Assembly: GCA_900759225.1 (NCBI GenBank)
Contig: CAAEUM010000143.1
Coordinates: 1 to 7,358 of the forward strand
DNA: 7,358 nucleotides
Direction of reading: 5' to 3'
DNA from: Lachnospiraceae bacterium
Lineage (GTDB): Bacteria; Bacillota; Clostridia; Lachnospirales; Lachnospiraceae
The notes beneath the pieces are model-generated. The model was not told where the DNA came from and ran no database searches. It saw only the letters and a list, made by a program, of their open reading frames with translations. Below, piece after piece: positions 1-5,861 of this stretch. Every line of letters begins with the position of its first letter. Position 1 is the stretch's first letter. Both the position numbers and the translations under genes were made by a program.

Positions 1-117
1 GTATGCGGTAATCCCTGTTTTTGTTGTTTGACAATTACATTATACAGGTAAATCCACGAAGTTACAAAGTGGAGGTCATTACATATTGTCTAAAAATCTC
101 AACAGGGAGTATAACAA
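1..117 (+). other. Leader region upstream of the PucR-type regulator
   Basis: This AT-rich stretch holds no gene I can support. It ends in a ribosome binding site, AGGGAG at 104-109, eight bases before the ATG at 118. It contains two copies of ATTACAT (34-40 and 78-84) and a separated inverted pair, GACAAT (30-35) and ATTGTC (85-90), which could be parts of an operator for the adjacent regulator. That is weak inference: the words are short and an AT-rich region makes such matches by chance. A TTGACA at 28-33 has no acceptable -10 box at 16-18 bp, so I do not place a promoter. The start of transcription may lie here or before the window. Confidence 0.3.
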
Positions 118-1248
118 ATGACAAGCGAAATCATGAACAAAATCATGAAAACAATGAACTCCGTTTTTCCCAATCTGGAAATGGCTGTATTCGATTCCCA
201 AAAGCGTAGTAAAAATCGCCTTCAAATTTCGGATACAGAGTTCTCTCGTCAACCTGTTTTTACGCTAAACTCTGATGGTTCTTTTCAAGCTGCGATTCCT
301 GTAGAAAATGAGGGGATTTTTGCCCTTGGCGGAAAAGAAATTCATCCCGGAGATGCTAAATTATATTATGCAATGGCTCAAAAGCTTATTAGCCTGATTT
401 GCCAGCAGGAAACCATGCTGCAGCAAATTTTGCTACAAGGTGATGAGATTTCTATGCTCTTAAGCCATCTGGTCAGTACAAACAGCGAGGATGTTTCTTA
501 CGCATCTATGAGCGCATTGCACCATGGATATAACATGACTCTCAAACGAAATGTCTGCCTGCTGAATTTTGATTTTCCGGAAGATTTAGTTCACTCCCAA
601 TCTGAAATTATCGCATCTGCTCTTATTATATTAAAACGTATGAAGGGAATGACTGACCAGGAACTTATCGGGCAATTAACAGAACACCAAATCATCGTAT
701 GTAAAACCCTAACGGAAGATACCGCTGTGTCTAATACCATTTTACGTCAACGATACCAGCCGTTTCTGGAAATCATGCACCGCACACTGGAGCAGCAACT
801 TGGGATTCCGCTGCAAATTGCTGTAGGAGATGTCGTCACTGATGTTCACCAGTACGGAAATGCCCTTTCTACTGCCAGGCATGTGTTGGAATTAGCTAAA
901 AAATTCGAAGCAAAAGAAAAGATTTTATTTTTAGAAGATTATCTCCTTGAATATGAAATGACTTTAATGCCTCACACAGTTTTAGACCATTTTTTCGGAA
1001 ACTTCGCTTCCAATGCCCGAAATTCTCCCTGGATGTTTGAAACAATAAAAGCATTGGTTCAAAATAATATGGAGCAGAAGGCCACTGCCGCCTCCCTCTA
1101 CATTCACAAAAATACGCTTGCATTCCGCCTAAAGCAAATACGTGAAAAACTGCAGTTGAATCCATACGATTTGGACAGCGACCGTTTTACTCTCACCGCC
1201 CTTTACTATTACATGGTTTTGTATCCCCCAATTAAATCAAAAAAATAA
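118..1248 (+). CDS. PucR/CdaR-family transcriptional regulator
   Basis: This 376-residue cytoplasmic protein has the layout of PucR/CdaR-type (sugar diacid regulator-like) activators. The C-terminal domain (about residues 307-366) is the family's helix-turn-helix: the stretch TAASLYIHKNTLAFRLKQI, at about 324-342, matches the usual pattern of a hydrophobic helix followed by 'H-NT--RL--I', and the domain ends in a conserved aromatic-rich helix (LYYYMVLY). The middle region (about 145-280, beginning VCLLNFDF) fits the degenerate GGDEF-like domain of the family. The N-terminal 100 residues contain a short sensor-like part (AAIPVENEGIFALGG) that resembles a compact ligand-binding domain rather than a clear sugar-diacid domain. 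The ATG start is supported by AGGGAG eight bases upstream. The gene lies 23 bp before a LarA-family racemase on the same strand, so it probably regulates that gene in response to a hydroxyacid; the ligand is unknown. Family assignment is firm, role inferred. Confidence 0.85.
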   Translation: MTSEIMNKIMKTMNSVFPNLEMAVFDSQKRSKNRLQISDTEFSRQPVFTLNSDGSFQAAIPVENEGIFALGGKEIHPGDAKLYYAMAQKLISLICQQETMLQQILLQGDEISMLLSHLVSTNSEDVSYASMSALHHGYNMTLKRNVCLLNFDFPEDLVHSQSEIIASALIILKRMKGMTDQELIGQLTEHQIIVCKTLTEDTAVSNTILRQRYQPFLEIMHRTLEQQLGIPLQIAVGDVVTDVHQYGNALSTARHVLELAKKFEAKEKILFLEDYLLEYEMTLMPHTVLDHFFGNFASNARNSPWMFETIKALVQNNMEQKATAASLYIHKNTLAFRLKQIREKLQLNPYDLDSDRFTLTALYYYMVLYPPIKSKK

Positions 1249-1271
1249 TTATTATAAAGGAGGTAGCATTT

Positions 1272-2558
1272 ATGCCGCTCATAAGTCTTCCTTACGGAAC
1301 AGATACCCTTTCCTTCGATCTCCCTCAAGAGCGTATAAAGGGTATTCTTTGCTCTGATCTTCATGATCTTAATTCTGAAAAAAGCCAGCAGCAAATTGTG
1401 AAAGAAGCACTTCTAAATCCCATTGGTACTCCAAGATTACGCGATTTGGCACGTAATAAAAAGAAAATTGTAATTCTGGCATCAGACCACACCCGGCCTG
1501 TTCCTTCAAAAATCATAGCTCCTCTCATGCTGGAAGAAATTCGTCAGGGAAATCCAGAAGCCCAAATTACATTTCTCATTGCTACTGGATGTCACCGAGG
1601 TACAAACCAGTCTGAATTAGCAGAAAAATTTGGAGAAAAGCTTCTTCAAACAGAAAATATTTACATTCACGATTGTGATGATAAAGATAATTTAGTAAAT
1701 TTAGGTTCTCTGCCTTCTGGAGGGGAATTAATAATCAATCGCCTTGCAGCAGAAGCTGACTTGCTGGTATCTGAAGGATTTATTGAACCTCATTTTTTCG
1801 CTGGATTTTCTGGTGGCCGAAAAAGTGTACTTCCTGGTATCGCATCAAGACAGACCGTACTTTATAATCATAATTCTAAATTTATTGCCGACCAGCATTC
1901 CCGCACTGGTATTTTAAAAGGGAATCTAATCCATAGTGATATGCTATATGCTGCTAAAGCGGCACATTTAGCTTTTATTTGCAATGTAATTATTAATTCT
2001 AAAAAAGAAGTAGTTTTTGCCACATCTGGCGATGTAGATTTAGCACATAAACGAGGATGTGATTTTTTACTGGAGCACTGCCAAGCACAGGCACTCCCCG
2101 CTTCTATTGTCATTACTACCAATGGAGGATACCCTCTCGACCAGAATATTTACCAGGCCGTAAAAGGAATGACTGCAGCCGAAGCCACAGTCAAAAAAGA
2201 TGGTATTATTATCATGCTTGCAAAATCAGCCGACGGACATGGCGGAGATAACTTTTTCAAAACTTTTTCAAATGAACATTCTTTAGAAAAAATGATGAAA
2301 AGTTTTCTTGATACTCCCCCTGAAAAAACTATTATAGATCAATGGCAATCTCAAATTTTAGTCCGGATTTTAACAAAAGCCCAGGTTATCTATGTCTCCG
2401 ATGCTCCAGATGAAATCGTAAGAAATTTCCATATGATCCCAGCCCATTCTATAAGCGAGGCACTGGGTCTGGCAGATAAGCTTCTAGCTAAAAAGGGAAT
2501 TATTAACGGGGATATTACCGTTATTCCTGACGGAGTTTCCGTAATCGTTACCTCATAA
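1272..2558 (+). CDS. larA: LarA-family nickel-dependent lactate (2-hydroxyacid) racemase
   Basis: This 428-residue cytosolic enzyme belongs to the LarA (DUF2088) family, which interconverts stereoisomers of 2-hydroxyacids using a nickel-pincer cofactor. The residues known in L. plantarum LarA occur at the same numbers: Arg75 (DHTRPVP), His108 (ATGCH), His174 (EPHFFAGFSGG), the cofactor-binding Lys184 (GGRKSVLPG), the nickel ligand His200 (LYNHN), Tyr294-Gln295 and Lys298 (IYQAVKGM), and Trp358 (DQWQS). The length equals that of true lactate racemases, so D/L-lactate or another short-chain hydroxyacid is the likeliest substrate. LarA homologues with other substrates exist, so specificity is not proven. 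AAAGGAGGT at 1256-1264 fixes the ATG start. It follows the PucR-type regulator by 23 bp and is probably cotranscribed with it. The cofactor synthesis genes larB, larC and larE are not in this window and would have to be elsewhere. The gene is much more AT-rich than the genes to its right. Confidence 0.9.
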   Translation: MPLISLPYGTDTLSFDLPQERIKGILCSDLHDLNSEKSQQQIVKEALLNPIGTPRLRDLARNKKKIVILASDHTRPVPSKIIAPLMLEEIRQGNPEAQITFLIATGCHRGTNQSELAEKFGEKLLQTENIYIHDCDDKDNLVNLGSLPSGGELIINRLAAEADLLVSEGFIEPHFFAGFSGGRKSVLPGIASRQTVLYNHNSKFIADQHSRTGILKGNLIHSDMLYAAKAAHLAFICNVIINSKKEVVFATSGDVDLAHKRGCDFLLEHCQAQALPASIVITTNGGYPLDQNIYQAVKGMTAAEATVKKDGIIIMLAKSADGHGGDNFFKTFSNEHSLEKMMKSFLDTPPEKTIIDQWQSQILVRILTKAQVIYVSDAPDEIVRNFHMIPAHSISEALGLADKLLAKKGIINGDITVIPDGVSVIVTS

Positions 2559-2561
2559 TAT

Positions 2562-3389
2562 TTATATTCCCTTCCCCAGCTCCCAGAACGCCACTGCACT
2601 GGCCGCCGCCACGTTGAGAGAATCCACACCTGGTGCCATGGGGATGCGTACGGTGTAGTCACAGGCACTGATCGTACTGTCACAGAGTCCCTCCCCCTCA
2701 GTACCCAGCACTAAGGCCAGCTTTTCCTGTGCTTTCAGAACAGGGGCAGAGATAGATATGGAATCATCCTTTAAGGCCATGGCTGCAGTCTTAAAGCCCA
2801 GCTCCCTTAAAAGCTGTATTTCTGCTCCCTGCTGGCCTCCCTCCCCTTCCAGATACGTCCATGGCACCTGGAATACAGTACCCATGCTGACGCGGCTGGC
2901 CCGGCGGTACAGCGGGTCACTGCAGCCCGGAGTCAGAAGCACAGCATCCATCCTGAGGGCCGCCGCTGAGCGGAAAATGGCCCCTACATTGGTAGGATTC
3001 ATTACATTTTCAAGGACTGCAATCCGTCTGGCTCCTGCGCAGATGCGCTCGACATCGGCCGGGCGCTTCCGGCGCATGGCGCACAAAACGCCCCGGGTCA
3101 GCTTAAACCCTGTAAGCTTTGCAAGTATCTCAGGATCTGCCGTATAGACAGGAACATCCCTGCACCGCCTGATCACCTCCTTCGCCTCCCCCTCAATGTG
3201 CTTTGGCTCCATCAAAAGGGAAATTGGCTCATAGCCTCCATCCAGAGCCCGCATAACCACCTTGGGACTTTCCGCAATAAAAATCCCTGTATCCGGCTCA
3301 TATAAATGAAGCAGCTGGTTCTCCGAAAGTCTCGCATATACATCCAGCTCCGGAGCTGAAAAATCTGTAATCTGTCTTATATCTGCCAT
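2562..3389 (-). CDS. TrmH/SpoU-family RNA 2'-O-methyltransferase
   Basis: This 275-residue protein transfers a methyl group from S-adenosylmethionine to a ribose 2'-hydroxyl of rRNA or tRNA; the exact nucleotide cannot be told. All three SPOUT motifs are present: motif 1, NPTNVGAIFRSAAAL (131-145), with the catalytic-type Asn and Arg140; motif 2, VLGTEGEGL (227-235); and motif 3, IPMAPGVDSLNVAAASA (249-265), which forms the trefoil knot. The N-terminal 100 residues (with IFIAESPKVVMRAL, 36-49) fit the substrate-binding domain of this family. The ATG start has GGGAAGGAG ending six bases upstream. It is the last gene of the minus-strand block, 62 bp after queL with no terminator seen between, so it is probably cotranscribed with the queuine salvage genes. 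That may be simple hitch-hiking or a shared link to tRNA modification. Its stop lies 3 bp from the convergent larA stop. Confidence 0.88.
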   Translation of the reverse strand: MADIRQITDFSAPELDVYARLSENQLLHLYEPDTGIFIAESPKVVMRALDGGYEPISLLMEPKHIEGEAKEVIRRCRDVPVYTADPEILAKLTGFKLTRGVLCAMRRKRPADVERICAGARRIAVLENVMNPTNVGAIFRSAAALRMDAVLLTPGCSDPLYRRASRVSMGTVFQVPWTYLEGEGGQQGAEIQLLRELGFKTAAMALKDDSISISAPVLKAQEKLALVLGTEGEGLCDSTISACDYTVRIPMAPGVDSLNVAAASAVAFWELGKGI

Positions 3390-3426
3390 GATACACTCCT
3401 TCCCTTTATTCCATCAGCACTGCTGT

Positions 3427-3484
3427 CCCACACCAACATCCGTAATTACTGTCAGCCCACACCAAAATCCGTAATCTCCGCCAG
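3427..3484 (-). repeat. Imperfect 29-bp tandem duplication across the queL stop codon
   Basis: Two adjacent 29-base units, 3427-3455 and 3456-3484, agree at 24 of 29 positions. The first 20 bases of each unit differ at one position only. The right-hand copy encodes the C-terminal end of QueL (residues TDFGVG), and the TGA stop at 3452-3454 lies in the other copy. Because the unit length is not a multiple of three, the second copy would be read in a different frame. It looks like a local slippage or duplication event at the 3' end of the gene and has no obvious function. Confidence 0.7.
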
Positions 3485-4138
3485 CACTTCCACCTCCGGA
3501 TCATCCATGAGCCACCGGTATTCCTGCATAAACCATTTTACCAGCTCCTTATCCCGCTTAATAGGCGTTGAATTATTATTAAACACATTGACTGTGCCAT
3601 GACGGAAATACTTTTTTAAACAGTCAATATCCCTAGCGATCATTTCCCTTGTCTGCCCCTTGATCCCTACCATCAAACAGATGGAATCAAACCAGGCAGC
3701 CACCTCCTGAGGATCCTTAAAATCTGCATGTTTATTTAATATTTCCTCCCGGAAATCATAGTCAAAGGTTTCTACCCCTATTTTGTATGTTATGGGGATT
3801 CCAAAATAATCACGAAGCTCCTGAAGGCGCTGCCTGTAAATCCAATGGCTCTCAAAAATCAGGCGGCCAATCCCCCTCTTTTTGGCTGTCTCCCTGATCT
3901 CCCTTAAGGTTTCCTTTGGAAGCTCAAAGCAGCTGCCGGAATTGATCACCTCCAGCACTCCAAGCTCCCCTGTCACCCGGCTTAATACCTCCCGGTTTTC
4001 CTTTACAAGAAGTGCCTCATCCCGTCCGTTATCTTCAATATAATCGCAGAAGGCACACTTGCCCCATGCACAGGGAAATGCCCGCAGAAGCACTATCTCC
4101 CTTTTATTTTTGCCTGTGATCTTGCTATAGCGTTCCAT
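3452..4138 (-). CDS. queL: Radical-SAM queuine lyase QueL (queuine to preQ1)
   Basis: This 228-residue cytoplasmic radical-SAM protein is called queuine lyase, which cleaves the cyclopentenediol off queuine to give preQ1. A cysteine motif near the N-terminus, PCAWGKCAFC, gives Cys23, Cys28 and Cys31 (spacing CX4CX2C), which would hold the 4Fe-4S cluster that cleaves S-adenosylmethionine. Further radical-SAM landmarks are VINSGSCFELP (about 64-74, the SAM-binding strand region) and GVETFDYDFREEILNK (about 121-136). The functional name rests mainly on context: it sits directly behind a nucleoside hydrolase and an ECF S component under a preQ1-type riboswitch, the gene set described for queuine salvage in C. 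difficile. I place the start at the ATG at 4138 because AAAGGAGGG ends seven bases before it; a TTG two codons upstream is too close to that site. It overlaps qrtT by 14 bp. Radical-SAM assignment is firm, QueL name likely. Confidence 0.82.
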   Translation of the reverse strand: MERYSKITGKNKREIVLLRAFPCAWGKCAFCDYIEDNGRDEALLVKENREVLSRVTGELGVLEVINSGSCFELPKETLREIRETAKKRGIGRLIFESHWIYRQRLQELRDYFGIPITYKIGVETFDYDFREEILNKHADFKDPQEVAAWFDSICLMVGIKGQTREMIARDIDCLKKYFRHGTVNVFNNNSTPIKRDKELVKWFMQEYRWLMDDPEVEVLAEITDFGVG

Positions 4139-4709
4139 TTCCAATCCCTCCTTTATTCTGCCTTACAGCTCTTCCCCAGGCTGAATACAAAAACAGGCTG
4201 ACAACTGCCATAGACAGGCAGCGGTCTGCATAATCCGTCAGAAGCTGCACTGTAAAAATACTTCCCGTAAGCCCCAGGGGAGTGTGCTTTAAAAGCTGCA
4301 CCAAAAGGGATGAACCGGAGGAAGTAACGCCGCCAAACAACGCTGCATTAATAAAGGAGCTTACAAGCGTTCCCGGTACTGTCACAGCAAAGGCCAGAAC
4401 CGGAAGCATCCGCTTTGAAAAGGCCGCCCTGGAAAATACCAGTCCTGCCATAAAGCCAGTTACCATAGCTACCGGAGCAAAATACAAGGAATAGATATCT
4501 ACCGTAATTCCCATGAAAAATCCGCTTAAGAGTCCCGGAAGCATACCAAACCATGGGCCTAAAAGAGAAGCAATCAATATGGTCCCTATACTGTCCAGAT
4601 AAATAGGAAGATGCAGTGCAAGAGCAATCTGCCCTCCTGCCATGTTTATGCATACAGCCAGAGCTGTAAGGCAGATCTCATAAGCTCCCATCTGTTTTTT
4701 TGTCCTCAT
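4125..4709 (-). CDS. qrtT: ECF transporter S component, queuine/7-deazaguanine type (QrtT)
   Basis: This 194-residue membrane protein has about six hydrophobic segments (roughly residues 10-32, 38-66, 72-93, 101-124, 143-157 and 163-178) and no signal peptide. It fits the substrate-binding S component of energy-coupling factor importers, with the usual first-helix pattern (LTALAVCINMAGGQIAL) and a glycine- and proline-rich second part (LDSIGTILIASLLGPWFGMLPGL). The substrate is inferred from its place between queK and queL: queuine, queuosine or a precursor. No ATPase or EcfT gene is nearby, so it would use a shared module encoded elsewhere, as group II S components do. Its ATG overlaps the queK stop by four bases (ATGA), and a GGAGG lies ten bases upstream inside queK, which indicates translational coupling. 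Membrane S-component assignment is good; the substrate is inference. Confidence 0.8.
   Translation of the reverse strand: MRTKKQMGAYEICLTALAVCINMAGGQIALALHLPIYLDSIGTILIASLLGPWFGMLPGLLSGFFMGITVDIYSLYFAPVAMVTGFMAGLVFSRAAFSKRMLPVLAFAVTVPGTLVSSFINAALFGGVTSSGSSLLVQLLKHTPLGLTGSIFTVQLLTDYADRCLSMAVVSLFLYSAWGRAVRQNKGGIGNGTL
4146..4154 (-). promoter_or_regulatory. Ribosome binding site that decides the queL start
   Basis: AAAGGAGGG on the minus strand lies inside the 3' end of qrtT. It ends one base before a TTG codon at 4144 and seven bases before the ATG at 4138. The normal spacing of about 5-9 bases favours the ATG. Confidence 0.75.
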
Positions 4710-5710
4710 GCCAGCTTCACCTCCCCCATAAGCCCGTCAAGGAGTGAAAGCTCCTCAGGAAGAAAAGAGCTGCCATCCGTCTTTTTCAAGATCCGGGACA
4801 GGAAAAACTTCATAAAGGCATTGGCATCCGTCTGTACCAGCACATGGCTGTTGGGAGATTTTTTCCAGAACCCCATGGAATCCACAACCGACTGGCCTGC
4901 ACAGATCCCCTCTGTTTCCACCCGGGTAAAGCTGTCAAAGCCGCTGCAGAAGGTCGGATCGATCAAATAAGCCACAGCCAGGGGGTCATTGATCACACAG
5001 CCAATGATTCCCTCCTGTTTCCAGTGGAAATCCATATAAAACCGGGTGATCTTCCGGATAAAATCCCCGGTTTCTTCATCCAGGCGGCAAATATATTCCA
5101 GCACATTGGGTGTCAGGACAATGCTTCTCGTAACATCCAACCCAACCATATGGATTTTCTTCCCTGCCCCTGCAAAAAGCTGATAGCAGAAATCCGCCGC
5201 CTCCGGGTCGCACCAGTAATTGTACTCTGCCACCGGGGAACAGTTTCCATGACTTTTAAAGCTCCCGCCCATGGAGACAAGCTCTGTAACGCGTGAAACA
5301 AGCTCGGGCCTTAAGCGGAACAGGGATGCCAGGTTTGTCATGGGACCAAGGGCAAGAATGGAAAGCTCCTCCTGTTCCAGAAGATGTGCCATCTGCTCCA
5401 CTGCCCCTTTTGTCTCAACGCTTCCCGCTGCATCCGGCAGAAAGCTCTCCCCCATGCCGTCTGCCCCATGGGTATCCATGGCATCCACATAAGGGCGCTT
5501 TAATGGCGCCATTTCCCCGGCAAAAACAGGGATATCAAGCCTTCCAATCTGTTTTAACACCTTTCTTGCATTTGATGCCCCCATATCTGCCGGCACATTT
5601 CCTGATACCGTTGTAATGGCAGCAATTTCAATTTCCGGTGATGCAGCTGCCAGCATCAGGGCCAGGCTGTCATCAATTCCCGGGTCACAGTCAATGATAA
5701 TTCTTCTCAT
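4706..5710 (-). CDS. queK: Nucleoside hydrolase, probable queuosine hydrolase QueK
   Basis: This 334-residue cytoplasmic enzyme is an inosine/uridine-type nucleoside N-glycosidase. As QueK it would split queuosine into queuine and ribose for QueL to use. The calcium and ribose site is clear: DCDPGIDD (residues 7-14), HGADGMG (81-87), ALGPMTNLASL (120-130), GNCSPVAEYNYWCDPEAA (155-172) and NDPLAVAYLIDP (241-252). Asp242 is kept, but residue 241, His in the classic enzymes, is Asn here; this may reflect a different base leaving group. I choose the ATG at 5710 because the protein then begins MRRIIIDCDPG like its family, and the alternative GTG at 5758 lies directly on the terminator's U-tract with no ribosome binding site. 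Only a modest GGAAGA precedes the ATG by six bases. It is the first gene after the riboswitch and attenuator and overlaps qrtT by four bases. Hydrolase family is certain; queuosine specificity comes from context. Confidence 0.83.
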   Translation of the reverse strand: MRRIIIDCDPGIDDSLALMLAAASPEIEIAAITTVSGNVPADMGASNARKVLKQIGRLDIPVFAGEMAPLKRPYVDAMDTHGADGMGESFLPDAAGSVETKGAVEQMAHLLEQEELSILALGPMTNLASLFRLRPELVSRVTELVSMGGSFKSHGNCSPVAEYNYWCDPEAADFCYQLFAGAGKKIHMVGLDVTRSIVLTPNVLEYICRLDEETGDFIRKITRFYMDFHWKQEGIIGCVINDPLAVAYLIDPTFCSGFDSFTRVETEGICAGQSVVDSMGFWKKSPNSHVLVQTDANAFMKFFLSRILKKTDGSSFLPEELSLLDGLMGEVKLA

Positions 5711-5715
5711 AAAAA

Positions 5716-5783
5716 ATCTTCCAACCTCGTTTCTTTTTTTATGGAAGAAATCCTCCACAAAAAAGTATCGCCGATTGGAAGAT
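5716..5783 (-). promoter_or_regulatory. Long-range complementary pair joining the attenuator to the queK ribosome-binding region
   Basis: In the minus-strand RNA the segment AUCUUCCAAUC (5783-5773, left arm and loop of the terminator) can pair with GGUUGGAAGAU (5726-5716) over 11 bp with one G-U wobble. The second segment includes the GGAAGA just before the queK ATG. A second, shorter complement, UCUUCCA at about 5746-5740, lies between them. In read-through transcripts these pairings could hide the ribosome binding site. The complementarity is visible; a regulatory role is inference. Confidence 0.4.
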
Positions 5784-5790
5784 ACTTTTT
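5759..5790 (-). terminator. Intrinsic terminator acting as attenuator before queK
   Basis: The minus-strand RNA forms a stem AAAAAGUAUC (5790-5781) with GAUACUUUUU (5769-5760), a loop of 11 bases (UUCCAAUCGGC), and six U residues at the end (5764-5759). The stem is AT-rich but symmetrical, and two further C-G pairs are possible in the loop. It lies seven bases after the riboswitch tail and 48 bases before the queK ATG, which is the arrangement of a transcription-terminating riboswitch. I could not identify a convincing antiterminator helix by eye. Confidence 0.75.
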
Positions 5791-5796
5791 ATGTAA

Positions 5797-5831
5797 CCTA
5801 GTTTTTTATACTGGGAGGATTTCGAACCAGT
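5797..5831 (-). promoter_or_regulatory. preQ1-I-type riboswitch aptamer
   Basis: The 35-base minus-strand segment aligns without gaps to the Bacillus subtilis queC-type preQ1-I aptamer as I recall it. P1 is ACUGG paired with CCAGU (five perfect pairs, compensated relative to B. subtilis AGAGG/CCUCU). It is followed by UUC, a 12-base loop of identical length, the specificity C immediately before the 3' P1 strand, and the tail AUAAAAAACUA, identical to B. subtilis, ending in GG. The loop has GAA where UAG normally pairs with the tail's CUA, so P2 is weak. A terminator follows, so ligand binding should stop transcription of queK-qrtT-queL. Position in front of a queuine salvage operon supports the call strongly. 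Confidence 0.85.
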
Positions 5832-5861
5832 TTGTTGTTTCTATTCTGTACAGGCAGGTTC

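Noticed and set aside
28..33. TTGACA as a -35 box for the PucR-type regulator
   Set aside because: The sequence 16-18 bp downstream (about 50-57) has no resemblance to TATAAT, and the nearby TATACA at 41-46 is only 7 bp away.
110..115. TATAAC as a -10 box
   Set aside because: It lies between the ribosome binding site and the start codon and has no -35 partner; a transcript from here would lack the binding site.
2530..2542. Inverted repeat ACGGA-GTT-TCCGT as a terminator for larA or the methyltransferase
   Set aside because: The stem is five pairs with a three-base loop, lies inside larA coding sequence and has no U-tract on either strand.
3427..3484. Start of a CRISPR array or regulatory iterons
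   Set aside because: There are only two abutting units without spacers, and one of them is queL coding sequence.
4139..4144. TTG at 4144 as the queL start
   Set aside because: The ribosome binding site ends one base before it; the ATG at 4138 has proper spacing.
4844..5296. Plus-strand open frame of 150 codons opposite queK
   Set aside because: It lies wholly inside a well-supported gene on the other strand, and its product looks like no known protein; it is a shadow frame.
5711..5758. GTG at 5758 as the queK start, adding 16 residues
   Set aside because: It directly follows the terminator U-tract and has no ribosome binding site, and the added residues do not fit the family's N-terminus.
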